Assembly (NCBI GenBank): GCA_944389885.1
Contig: CALXNZ010000006.1
Coordinates: 41,666-105,665 of the forward strand
Direction of reading: 5' to 3'
DNA from: an uncultured Opitutales bacterium
GTDB taxonomy: Bacteria; Verrucomicrobiota; Verrucomicrobiia; Opitutales; Intestinicryptomonadaceae
DNA: 64,000 nt
In this document: positions 26,615 through 35,403 of the stretch, piece by piece
Numbering within the stretch: the first letter of the stretch is position 1
Layout of the letters: every line of letters starts with the position of its first letter
Notes under the pieces: generated by a model
What the model saw: the letters and a program-made list of their open reading frames with translations, nothing else
What the model was told of the DNA's origin: nothing
Database searches by the model: none
Position numbers and translations under genes: made by a program

Positions 26615-28471
26615 TTATTGCCTCACTATTGCTCCGAATTTGCACGCCTGATAACACGCCCCGCAAGAAATGCACTTTTGCGCGTCTATGGAATACGGGC
26701 TTCCCGGTTTGCCGCTTGCCGCTCCCGTTGGACACGCCCTCGCGCACATTCCGCAAGCCCGGCATTTGTCGGCCGCCACACTAAAGTGTACCATTTCAGG
26801 ACAAACCAGAGCCGGGCAACGCTTGGCGTTGATATGCTCAATATATTCATCCTTGAAATACCTAAGAGTTGTCACTATTGGGTTTGGCGCCGTCTGCCCC
26901 AGTCCGCACAGTGCCGACTGCTTCATTGTAAAGGCTATTTTTTGCAGGCGCTCTATGTCTTCCGGCTCCCCTTTTCCCGAACATATTTTCTCGAGAATTT
27001 TATGGGCGTGCTGGGTTCCCATACGGCATGGCACACATTTACCGCAAGATTCGCTTTCCGTAAAACTCACAAAATATTTTGCGACCTCCACCATGCAGGA
27101 GTCTTCGTTCATTACAACCATTCCGCCCGATCCTATTATCGAGCCGGCCGCCGCAAGATTTTCGTAATCCACGGGCAGATCAAAGTGCTCCGCCGTCAGA
27201 CAGCCTCCCGACGGGCCTCCGGTTTGCACGGCTTTGAAGTGCTTGCCGTCGGCGCAGCCCCCTCCTATCTTATTTATTATATCGCCGAGCTTTGTGCCAA
27301 GCTCCACTTCTATCAGTCCCGTGCGCGCAATTTTGCCGGCCAGCGAAAAGGTCTTTGTCCCCTTGCTTTTTTCGGAGCCGAGACTGTTATACATGGCCGC
27401 GCCCTCGCGCATGATAGAGCTCACCGCCGCAAGCGTTTCCACGTTGTTTATATTAGTAGGCTTCTTAAAAAGCCCGCTCACCGCAGGGAAAGGCGGCTTA
27501 GGCCGCGGCATAGCCCTAACGCCCTCTATGCTCGCCATAAGAGACGTTTCCTCGCCGCATACAAAAGCCCCGGAACCTTTTTTTATTTTTATATCAAATT
27601 TAAATCCGTTGGGCAGTTCGCTTTTGAGCAATCCCGCTTCTTCGGCCTGCTTTATCGCCAAAGTCAATCTCTCGATTGCCAAAGGATATTCAGAGCGGCA
27701 GTAAATATAGGCGTGGTTTGAACCCGTGGCGTATCCGGCTATAATTATGCCCTCTATTACACTGTGGGGATCGCCTTCCAAAACCGAGCGGTCCATAAAG
27801 GCCCCGGGGTCTCCTTCGTCGGCGTTACATATTATATATTTTGTGTCGGAATTTGACTTCCTGGCGAAACTCCATTTCATTCCGGTCGGGAATCCGGCTC
27901 CGCCCCTGCCGCGCAATCCGCTATCTAAAACCTCTTTTATGACTTCCTCCGGCGACATAGACAATGCCCTTTCGAGGCCTTCGTATCCTCCGCGAGCCAA
28001 ATAATGCTCAAAACTTGTCGGATCTATAATGCCGCAATTTCTCAGAACTATGCGCTTTTGTAGCGACACCATTGGGTGTTCGCCAAAGGGCTTTATTCCC
28101 ATGTATTCGGCGTCGGACATTACCGCTTCGGCCTTTGACTGCACAGGTTTCCCGCCCACTATATGTTCATCAATCAATTTCTTGACATCGGCAGGCTTTA
28201 CTTTCGAGTAAAGCACCGACGGCTCTCCGGGACGCTTTATTTCCACAAGAGGTTCTGCATAGCAGAGGCCTATGCAACCTGTTTGGCGGATTTCCACGCT
28301 GTCGGCCAGCCCGGTTTCAGCCAATTTTTTGGCGAACTCTTTTTCGACGTCCAAAGCGCCTGCGGCTCGGCCGCAAGTCGCCGCTCCTATGAGAATTCTC
28401 GTTTTGGCGCCGTCTGAAAATTCCTTCCAAACTTTTTGGGCGTCCCGCCTTCTCGATTTTAAAATTTCCAT
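26615..28471 (-). CDS. HydB/NuoF-like NADH-binding flavoprotein subunit
   Basis: A 618-residue subunit with the HydB architecture: an N-terminal thioredoxin-like [2Fe-2S] domain (Cys33 region and TGCIGLC, about 66-70), the NuoF core with FMN/NADH site GLRGRGGAGFPTGMKW and CNADEGDPGAFMDR, the [4Fe-4S] site ESCGKCVPCRMGT, and a C-terminal two-cluster ferredoxin (CRACGMCARACPTGA and CISCGACYQACKFGA). The tail ferredoxin is absent from respiratory NuoF but present in bifurcating hydrogenase and Nfn-like complexes. It lies one base after the next gene start and 3 bases after the NuoE-like gene, so the four form one unit. Confidence 0.92.
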   Translation of the reverse strand: MEILKSRRRDAQKVWKEFSDGAKTRILIGAATCGRAAGALDVEKEFAKKLAETGLADSVEIRQTGCIGLCYAEPLVEIKRPGEPSVLYSKVKPADVKKLIDEHIVGGKPVQSKAEAVMSDAEYMGIKPFGEHPMVSLQKRIVLRNCGIIDPTSFEHYLARGGYEGLERALSMSPEEVIKEVLDSGLRGRGGAGFPTGMKWSFARKSNSDTKYIICNADEGDPGAFMDRSVLEGDPHSVIEGIIIAGYATGSNHAYIYCRSEYPLAIERLTLAIKQAEEAGLLKSELPNGFKFDIKIKKGSGAFVCGEETSLMASIEGVRAMPRPKPPFPAVSGLFKKPTNINNVETLAAVSSIMREGAAMYNSLGSEKSKGTKTFSLAGKIARTGLIEVELGTKLGDIINKIGGGCADGKHFKAVQTGGPSGGCLTAEHFDLPVDYENLAAAGSIIGSGGMVVMNEDSCMVEVAKYFVSFTESESCGKCVPCRMGTQHAHKILEKICSGKGEPEDIERLQKIAFTMKQSALCGLGQTAPNPIVTTLRYFKDEYIEHINAKRCPALVCPEMVHFSVAADKCRACGMCARACPTGAASGKPGSPYSIDAQKCISCGACYQACKFGAIVRQ

Positions 28472-28474
28472 ATG

Positions 28475-28924
28475 TCAGTCAAGCGAGTTCAAGATTTTTT
28501 CCAATTCCGGCAGCGTTATTCGCGCATGCACTTTTTCGTCAACAACTATTGCCGGAGCAAGAGCGCAAGCCCCGAGGCATGCTACCCTTTCCAAACTTAT
28601 TCTGCCGTCGGGGGTTGTCTGCCCCTCTTTTATTTTAAGGCGTTCCTCGAGCGCCGACAACAGCGACCCGGAACCGCGCACATGGCATGCTGTTCCCTTG
28701 CAAACTTTTATGGTATGCCTTCCCGGCTTTGTGAATTTGAATTGCGCGTAAAAACTCACTACGGAATACAAGTCGGCCTTTGATATTGAAAAGTATTCGG
28801 CGGCCTCTTTCACGGCTTCGGGCGATATATAACCTTCCGACTCTTGAATATCCTGCATTGCGCTGACGAGATTTTCTCTGGCGTTTGCGTATTTGCCAAG
28901 AATTTCCTTATACTTTGAACTCAT
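28475..28924 (-). CDS. NuoE/HydC-like [2Fe-2S] subunit
   Basis: A 149-residue thioredoxin-like ferredoxin. An N-terminal helical bundle (ILGKYANARENLVSAMQDIQE...ISPEAVKEAAEYF) precedes the cluster domain with Cys ligands in CKGTACHVRGS and RVACLGACALAP, the standard C-x4-C and C-x3-C spacing. It docks on the NuoF-like subunit in known complexes. It is the first gene of the operon and lies downstream of about 500 bases of AT-rich sequence. Confidence 0.93.
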   Translation of the reverse strand: MSSKYKEILGKYANARENLVSAMQDIQESEGYISPEAVKEAAEYFSISKADLYSVVSFYAQFKFTKPGRHTIKVCKGTACHVRGSGSLLSALEERLKIKEGQTTPDGRISLERVACLGACALAPAIVVDEKVHARITLPELEKILNSLD

Positions 28925-29219
28925 ATTGGTTTCCTTGTGTAAGCACTTTTTGCACTGTTCATATTCACACTCTGTACATTGCCATACAGCGCAGTTTTTT
29001 TAGAGCAAAAATTTATTTCCATCAGTCTCTTTCATTTTGCATATCTTTTGCAACCATTTTCACAATTTTTTTTTCTTTTTTAATCGGAGATTTTTTTAAC
29101 CAGAAAAGCCTTGGACTCTTTTAATCAATCGTATGACCTATTTTTGAGTTCCTTTTAAAAGCCCTTCGTTAGATCGCCTCGCTAAAACGCAAAATTTATA
29201 TGTACAAATTTGTATCTTT
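28925..29219. other. Gene-free AT-rich stretch upstream of the redox operon
   Basis: No coding region is supported here. It must hold the promoter of the minus-strand redox operon, although I cannot pick out one convincing -35/-10 pair. Isolated DnaA-box-like 9-mers with one mismatch to TTWTNCACA appear (ATATTCACA at 28961-28969; ATTTTCACA near 29056-29064). Confidence 0.5.
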
Positions 29220-29432
29220 TTACTGTTGGAAACTTGTGGAAAAGGTGTTTTTTTATTGAAGATTTAAATGTGGAAATCTTTTCAACAAATATTTCCACAA
29301 GCTTTTCAACATGCTTAATCAACAAATTTTTTATTATTTATATATTATTAATAAATAACTTACAAATTTCTCAACAAATCTACATTCAATAATAAGAATA
29401 AAATTTAAAAAAAATATAATATCTATTTTAAA
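29220..29432. other. Candidate replication-origin-like element: DnaA-box-like cluster and AT-rich stretch
   Basis: Within about 90 bases there are several related 9-mers: TTTTCCACA on the minus strand at 29235-29243 (full match to TTWTNCACA), ATTTCCACA on the minus strand at 29269-29277 and on the plus strand at 29291-29299 (one mismatch), and TTTTCAACA at 29279-29287 and 29303-29311 (one mismatch). They are followed by about 110 bases of almost pure A/T (29320-29432), as expected for an unwinding element. No dnaA, dnaN or gidB is adjacent, so the function is an inference. Confidence 0.4.
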
Positions 29433-30765
29433 AAACCCGCTCCAAGACAAAAGCTCCGCAACCGTCTGCATTCAAGCTTGGAAAAAATGTACCGCCTTCA
29501 AGCATCTTAAAATTTTTATTTTCCGCGAGGAACCTCTCCACATTTTCTTCATTTTCACTGGGATCTATGGAACATGTAGAATAGACGAGCCTTCCACCTT
29601 CCTTGACAAATTTTGCGGCTATGCCCAATAATTTGAATTGAGCCGAAGAACACTTCTCGATGTCTGAAGGCGTTATCCTATATCTTGCGTCGGGCCTCCG
29701 TCTTAAAACTCCCGTATTGGAACATGGAGCGTCGAGAAACACTCCGTCAAAATAAATTGGAAGGCCTTTTAAATTAAGCACATCTTTTAAATTTTCCTTA
29801 AAAAGATCGCAGCTTATAGCTGCGCTTTTCAGGTAGCTTATCTTTTCCAAATTCAGTTTTAAATTTCTCATTCTCGATTCCAAATCAATCGAAACCAGAA
29901 GCCCTAATTCATTTGACGGCAGGGTTTCGCAAGCGCCGTTTGCTTGAATAAAATTCTTTAGAATTAGATCCGCTATAGCTAAAGATTTTCCTCCCGGAGA
30001 GGCGCACAAATCTAAATAATTTCCAAAAGGCTTAGGATTTAGCATCTTCGGAGCCCGCATTGTGGAAGGATCTTGTATGTGGGCGTATTCGGAATTCAAA
30101 AGTTCAACTGCGCACTCCCACATTCCTGCCTTAATCTTGTAAAATCCGTCAAAATCAATCTTCTCGAGGGAATCGGAAAATTTTTTAAAAAATTGCCCGG
30201 CTTTCGGAGTGCTCGCCATTCTCACAAATACTTCCGATGGAATTTGATTGGTCTGCAGAATTTCCAAAGTTTTTTCTATTCCGAAATTTTCTCTCCAACG
30301 CTTGAGCAGCCATTCCGGATGGCTGAATTGTATGGAGATTTTAGCGTCGTAGGACAGCCCGGAAAAATCCGGACTTTCAAAAAAAACGCAACACTTTCTC
30401 AATACGGCGTTTGCAAATCCGACCTCGGGTTTTGAAAATGCGGTTTTGGCAAATTCGACCCAATTATGTATGGCTTTTGCCCGCTTTTGGGCATCGGCAT
30501 AAAATATTTCCGAACAAGCCGCCAACAAAAAAGCTTTCATTTTAGGCTTCGGAGTTTTCGTGCAAAATCTTCGCAAGACAAATTCAAATAGGAGCTTATT
30601 GCGTAAAAGAGTTAAAAAGATAAATTGACAAGTGCGCCTAAAAGTTCTCTTATTATGAGATAGCTCAAATTGCGTCGACAGGATTTCCTCCGATTTCCGT
30701 GGATGTCGGTCGTAGGCTTCAACCATATCAATCGCGGCACTGTGGTAAACGAAATCGTTTTGCAT
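29428..30765 (-). CDS. rsmB: 16S rRNA (cytosine-5) methyltransferase RsmB
   Basis: A 445-residue m5C methyltransferase. The N-terminal roughly 150 residues resemble a NusB-type helical domain, as in RsmB. The SAM-binding loop is DLCASPGGKSLAIADL, motif IV is FLDAPCSNTGVLRRRPD with one catalytic Cys, and motif VI is YSTCSIDPSENEENV with the second Cys. It methylates C967 of 16S rRNA (E. coli numbering). It is divergent from greA with about 50 bases between starts. Its 3' end runs into the AT-rich stretch, where no clear hairpin terminator was found. Confidence 0.9.
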   Translation of the reverse strand: MQNDFVYHSAAIDMVEAYDRHPRKSEEILSTQFELSHNKRTFRRTCQFIFLTLLRNKLLFEFVLRRFCTKTPKPKMKAFLLAACSEIFYADAQKRAKAIHNWVEFAKTAFSKPEVGFANAVLRKCCVFFESPDFSGLSYDAKISIQFSHPEWLLKRWRENFGIEKTLEILQTNQIPSEVFVRMASTPKAGQFFKKFSDSLEKIDFDGFYKIKAGMWECAVELLNSEYAHIQDPSTMRAPKMLNPKPFGNYLDLCASPGGKSLAIADLILKNFIQANGACETLPSNELGLLVSIDLESRMRNLKLNLEKISYLKSAAISCDLFKENLKDVLNLKGLPIYFDGVFLDAPCSNTGVLRRRPDARYRITPSDIEKCSSAQFKLLGIAAKFVKEGGRLVYSTCSIDPSENEENVERFLAENKNFKMLEGGTFFPSLNADGCGAFVLERVF

Positions 30766-30815
30766 TGCGGCAATCGTGATAGGCTGGAAAACGCAAAATT
30801 CAAGACTAATTAAAT

Positions 30816-32846
30816 ATGAATTCCGAATCCATAAACAAGGTAATCAAAAAGCACCCCAAACTTGCGTCGAAGCGCGAAAAGCTCGAGCAGATGCAAGACG
30901 GAGCATATTGTATGCACGGCAGCTGGGGGTTCGGCAGAATAAAATCTTACGATGAAAATTCCGGCAAATTGGTGATAGACTTTGAAGGAATGCCAGGCCA
31001 TATGATGGATCCGGCATTCTGCGCCGACAAGCTTGAAATTTTGCAGCCGGATAATCTCTTAGTGCGCTATAGAACCGACAGGGAAGCTCTCGAAAAAGAG
31101 ATGAAAGAGTCCCCCGCGGAATTTGTGGAGAAATATCTCGACAAGAAATCCGATAAGTCCGCAAGCGTAATAGAATTGGAAAATCTATTTAAACAGCTTT
31201 TCGGCTACAAGTTTGTAAACACCGAAAATCTGCCGGAAAAAGAATTTGAAAAACAAAACAAAGCCGCCGAGAAGTCATACAGGGCATGGTGGAACAAGAC
31301 TAAGGAGGCCCTCTTTAGGGACCAGCGTGTGGCGTGTCCCAAAAATAAGAGCGAATCATATGTCTTGCGCGGCGAAGGCGAGGAAATAAGGCCGGAGCGC
31401 GAAGTTTTGCGCGAATACTTTTTAAATAGAGAACCGAAGAAAAAAATATTGTTGGCGGAAAAACTCTATAAGACTGCCACGGCAGATTCGGTGGAGGAGA
31501 TAAAAGCCGACCTCCCAAAAATTAAAGACGAGCTTACAGAAGCTATTAAAAATGCTCGCTCCCTCAATGATGCCGACAGGTTGCACGGGATTTGGGTCCG
31601 CAACAACTTGGTTCGTTATCTGTATCCGGGCGAGGAAGACAAGGTCGAGGAAATAGCTCCGAGGAGTAAGGATATCATAGCCGCCGCCGTGGAGCGCGAT
31701 CCTAAAGACGGGCTCAACAACCTTGCGAAAAATCTTCCTACGTCCTATCTTGAGAGATTTCTCGACTTGCTCACGCGAATATTTTCGGAGGATTGGCGCG
31801 ACAGAATTCTCGATTTGCTCAAAAACAGCGAAGGCAGATTTACAAAAGAATGTGTGGACTACCTGTTAAGCTGGGATGTTTCGAGGGAATCGCACTTTGT
31901 CAAAGGCTCCGAGATACCCGACGACGGCAAAGGTTCCTCACGCCAGCTGATAAAGAACAGCTTTAAGCGTTGGCTGGAAGAACAAACTTTGCGCGGGCCG
32001 GTAATTCTTTGGATAGTGAAATCGCGCAACGAGGGAAAATATTCCGATATGCTTCAAGATCTCATAGGGCAGGATTTGATGAGTGCCCTGCTGGCCGCCA
32101 TAGACGACGAAGCCCTCCAGCGCGAAACCGTTATAACAACCGCGCGCATACCTCTTGCGGACGCCTTGAGCGAAGACAGAGAGCTCGTTCACGATATGCT
32201 GAAAGATTCCACGGCCGAAACGGCTCGCGACCTCGCCCAAACACTTCTTTTAAATCAGGGCTTTGAGGATTTGACAAAGAAATCCATACTTGCGCGCTTT
32301 ATAAAAATGTTCCCGTCGGTACAGACTCTCGTCGCGTCGAAGTCCGACGAGAAAGAAGAGAGGCTGTTCGTGTCCTCTTGGAGTTTGGAAGCCCGCCGCG
32401 CCGAACTCGAGGATATCATCAAAAATCAGTTGCCGGAGAGCAAGAAAGCTATCGAAGCCGCCCGCGAACTTGGAGACTTGCGCGAAAATTCGGAATACAA
32501 AATGGCCCGCGAACACGACGAGACCCTTACGGCCCGTCGGGCCCTTTTGGAAAGGGAAATGGGAGCCGTTCAAGTCATCAACTTTTCGGATACGCCGGTT
32601 GACAAGGTTGGCATAGGTTCCGTCGTGGACTTGACAAACGATGCCGGAGAATCACTTACGGCTACAATTCTTGGAGCATGGGATTCCGATACCGCGAAGA
32701 ACGTGTTTTCCTATAAAACACCCCTTGCTCAAGCCCTGCTTGAACACAGAGTTGGAGAGACCGTGAAAACCGACATAAACGGGCACGTAATAAACTGGAA
32801 AATTCAGAATATAAAACGCTTTATAGATCTTCAGCAGAAGGCTTAG
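30816..32846 (+). CDS. greA: Giant GreA-type transcription elongation factor
   Basis: A 676-residue protein, over four times the length of E. coli GreA. The last roughly 150 residues are GreA: the coiled-coil with acidic tip (ARELGDLRENSEYKMAREHDE, tip Asp and Glu present) and the FKBP-like domain (GIGSVVDLT...HRVGETVKTDINGHVINWKI). The N-terminus has a small beta domain (HGSWGFGRIKSYDENSGKLVIDFEG, about 34-75), then about 400 residues of helical repeats. Long GreA proteins of this layout are known from Chlamydiae and other PVC bacteria. It rescues backtracked RNA polymerase; the role of the extension is unknown. Its 3' end overlaps the convergent GH127 gene by 26 bases. Confidence 0.92.
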   Translation: MNSESINKVIKKHPKLASKREKLEQMQDGAYCMHGSWGFGRIKSYDENSGKLVIDFEGMPGHMMDPAFCADKLEILQPDNLLVRYRTDREALEKEMKESPAEFVEKYLDKKSDKSASVIELENLFKQLFGYKFVNTENLPEKEFEKQNKAAEKSYRAWWNKTKEALFRDQRVACPKNKSESYVLRGEGEEIRPEREVLREYFLNREPKKKILLAEKLYKTATADSVEEIKADLPKIKDELTEAIKNARSLNDADRLHGIWVRNNLVRYLYPGEEDKVEEIAPRSKDIIAAAVERDPKDGLNNLAKNLPTSYLERFLDLLTRIFSEDWRDRILDLLKNSEGRFTKECVDYLLSWDVSRESHFVKGSEIPDDGKGSSRQLIKNSFKRWLEEQTLRGPVILWIVKSRNEGKYSDMLQDLIGQDLMSALLAAIDDEALQRETVITTARIPLADALSEDRELVHDMLKDSTAETARDLAQTLLLNQGFEDLTKKSILARFIKMFPSVQTLVASKSDEKEERLFVSSWSLEARRAELEDIIKNQLPESKKAIEAARELGDLRENSEYKMAREHDETLTARRALLEREMGAVQVINFSDTPVDKVGIGSVVDLTNDAGESLTATILGAWDSDTAKNVFSYKTPLAQALLEHRVGETVKTDINGHVINWKIQNIKRFIDLQQKA

Positions 32847-35310
32847 AGCTTTTTATTTCCATTTCAAATATAGCGGCGGAACGCTCCGGATTAGTCGTCA
32901 CCACGACCCGTAAAGCTTCCGCCGTTATTTTTTTGCCTGCGTGGACTATATTGTACTTGTCCGGCAAAGTTTGATAAGAATCCGTAATATAAACGGGAAA
33001 ATCCAGCCATTTGCCTCCGCTCAAATATTGCAGGCGCCACGATTTTGGCATGTCGGCGTGCCATGCGCATTTCGCCCAGTAAATTTGCACGCTCTCGACC
33101 AATTCGGGAGTTTTGAAGTATATGTCTATTAAATAATCCGTTGGGGAACTTGAGCGCGGCGTCGACCAAAATGGCATTTCAAGAGATTTTGAGGAATCGG
33201 GAATTTTCCCGTCAAAGAGGGCTTCAACCCCGGACGAAGATTTATCGGCGACAACCTTTTCAAACCTGTCCGCGGCATTTGGAGAGATTCCGCGACTGTG
33301 GAGTTCGAGAATTTTTGGGTTGTCGGCAATCCAAACCTGCATGGATTTTTCGCCCCGGTTTCCCCATGCAAAATAGGGAATGAGCCGCAGATGCCTTTTC
33401 GATGGATTGTTCGGCGACAGAGCGGGGGTGTCTATGTAAACAATTCCATTCAAGGGGCCGTCGTTAAATTTACCGCATTTTAAGTCTGCCGACTTCGTTT
33501 CTTTTGGAATGAAGAAATCCATAACTTTGCTGTTGTCGGCTTCTTCGGCGCAATAGACAAATGGGCCGCGCGCGATGCAAAGGCGGTTTCTGTCGGCTTC
33601 TATGCGCGAATCCGCCCGGAGTATTCTGGGTTCCATGGGTAGTTGTAGGGCCACGGAGTCTCCGTCTTGCCAGAGTCTCCTTATTACGGCGAATCCGTTT
33701 TCAATCTTCGCGGATATAGGTTTGCCGTTCAGCAGAATCGAAAATTTGCGGGCGGGCTTTTCCGCAAAAGTGTAAATTTCCCCCGGCATAAAGGCCGAGC
33801 CCGTCCATTCGGGGATTCTAAGCCTCAGGGAAAATTCCGCGGGTTTTTTTAGGGAGAAAGTAATGTTTGTTTTTTCGCCAAACGGGTATTCCGACTTCTG
33901 GGATATTGCTACTTCCTCTCCGCCAAGTTTTATGGAGGTGGACGAGGTAGCGTAGAGGGTCAGCCATATCGAATCGTTGTCATAAGCGTACATGAATCCC
34001 GCGATTTGCATTATCAGACGCGATATATTGGGCGGGCAGCATGCGCACCCAAACCACGGAGAGCGTCCGGGTGTGCCCTGATTGAAAGCGCTGTTCCCGT
34101 CGAATTCAAGGGGATTTACATATAAAAATCTGTCGCCCTTTAGATTTATTCCGGCAAGGGCCCCGTTAAAGAGGGAAACTTCCATTACGTCGAGGTATTT
34201 TGCATGGCGATTGAGCAGAAACATGCGCCAGTTAAAAAATACGTTTGCCACGGCAGCGCAGGTCTCGTTGTAGGATGTTGCGTTTGGCAGATAGTATTTT
34301 CCGCCGAAAGATTCAATTGCGGAGATTGCGCCGAGCCCTCCCGTCACTGCGATTCTGGTTCCCACTATATCGTTCCAGATAGAATTTAAAGCGGCGTCGT
34401 ATTCGGAGCTTCCCAATATGGCGTCGACGTCGGCCATTCCGGTGTACAAATAGAGGGCCCGGACGACATGGCCGGCGGGTTCGCGCTGTTGGGCCACGGG
34501 AAGATGTTGCTGGGCGTAATCGTCCGCCATGACGCCTTCCCCGCCGGGTTTGTATGTGATTCCGCGGATATCGAGAAACTTTTTTGCCATGTCGATATAC
34601 GTCTTATCCCCGGTGAGATTGTATAATTTGCAAAGAGCAAGTTCGATTTCCTCGTGTCCGGGGGCCTGCATGACAGGTTTTCCCCCGTTGTAGTTTGAAT
34701 CCCCCTCAAAAAAAACCTTATTTACATGGGCGGCGCTCTTCTTTGAAACGTCCAGCCATTTACTTTTTCCGGTGGCCTTAAAATAGGCGACCGCGCCCTC
34801 GTACATATGCCCTACATTGTACAATTCGTGCGAGTGCACAAGGTTGGAGTATGGAGTTTTCCCATATTTGGACTCATTGTTTTGAACTTTGCAAATGTGG
34901 GTTTCATAACAGTATCCGTCGGGCTGTTGGGCGGCCGCAATCACGTCTATTATTTGGTCCAATTTCTTTTCCAATTCGGGGTTTGGGCGAATCATAAGCG
35001 AATACGAGGCGCTCTCCATTATCTTAAACAAGTCGGAGGCCCAGAATGGATGCGGAGTGGCCCTGCTGTTTTTATCCCCCTTAAGGTAGGCGGCGGTGCG
35101 CCTTAGCGAATCCACGGTGGGTTCTGTGTTCTGCAAGGCGAAAGGTATAGTGACAGAACTTTGCGCATCAAGGCGCGGCAGCCAAAAGTCGTCGGAAAGT
35201 TTTACTTTATCAAATCCCACTTCAGATGGCCTTTTCAGCGGGGAGCCAAGAGTGGAAATATGGCATGCGCCCAATGCAAAGCAGAGATAAACAAAAAATT
35301 TTACAAACAT
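32821..35310 (-). CDS. Exported GH127 (beta-L-arabinofuranosidase family) enzyme
   Basis: An 829-residue secreted protein: signal peptide (about 1-22), an alpha/alpha barrel (about 35-440), beta-sandwich domains, and an extra C-terminal carbohydrate-binding-like domain (about 690-829). GH127 active-site residues appear with family spacing: Glu333 (AIESFGG) as acid/base, and the zinc/cysteine centre Glu349, Cys351, Cys424 and Cys425 (YNETC and GCACCPPN). By homology with B. longum HypBA1 it would release L-arabinofuranose from plant glycans; related GH127-like families take other sugars. It stands alone, with no transporter alongside. Confidence 0.87.
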   Translation of the reverse strand: MFVKFFVYLCFALGACHISTLGSPLKRPSEVGFDKVKLSDDFWLPRLDAQSSVTIPFALQNTEPTVDSLRRTAAYLKGDKNSRATPHPFWASDLFKIMESASYSLMIRPNPELEKKLDQIIDVIAAAQQPDGYCYETHICKVQNNESKYGKTPYSNLVHSHELYNVGHMYEGAVAYFKATGKSKWLDVSKKSAAHVNKVFFEGDSNYNGGKPVMQAPGHEEIELALCKLYNLTGDKTYIDMAKKFLDIRGITYKPGGEGVMADDYAQQHLPVAQQREPAGHVVRALYLYTGMADVDAILGSSEYDAALNSIWNDIVGTRIAVTGGLGAISAIESFGGKYYLPNATSYNETCAAVANVFFNWRMFLLNRHAKYLDVMEVSLFNGALAGINLKGDRFLYVNPLEFDGNSAFNQGTPGRSPWFGCACCPPNISRLIMQIAGFMYAYDNDSIWLTLYATSSTSIKLGGEEVAISQKSEYPFGEKTNITFSLKKPAEFSLRLRIPEWTGSAFMPGEIYTFAEKPARKFSILLNGKPISAKIENGFAVIRRLWQDGDSVALQLPMEPRILRADSRIEADRNRLCIARGPFVYCAEEADNSKVMDFFIPKETKSADLKCGKFNDGPLNGIVYIDTPALSPNNPSKRHLRLIPYFAWGNRGEKSMQVWIADNPKILELHSRGISPNAADRFEKVVADKSSSGVEALFDGKIPDSSKSLEMPFWSTPRSSSPTDYLIDIYFKTPELVESVQIYWAKCAWHADMPKSWRLQYLSGGKWLDFPVYITDSYQTLPDKYNIVHAGKKITAEALRVVVTTNPERSAAIFEMEIKSSKPSAEDL

Positions 35311-35403
35311 ATTTATTGAATATCAATATGAAGAAATATTGTCAAGTTGCTTGGCGAGCTTTTGTCTTGAAATAAATATTATATAATTTATTAAATTATT
35401 GCA

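Noticed and set aside
26525..27721. 398-codon plus-strand open frame opposite the NuoF-like gene
   Set aside because: It is a shadow of the conserved minus-strand gene, with an Arg/His/Cys-rich random composition.
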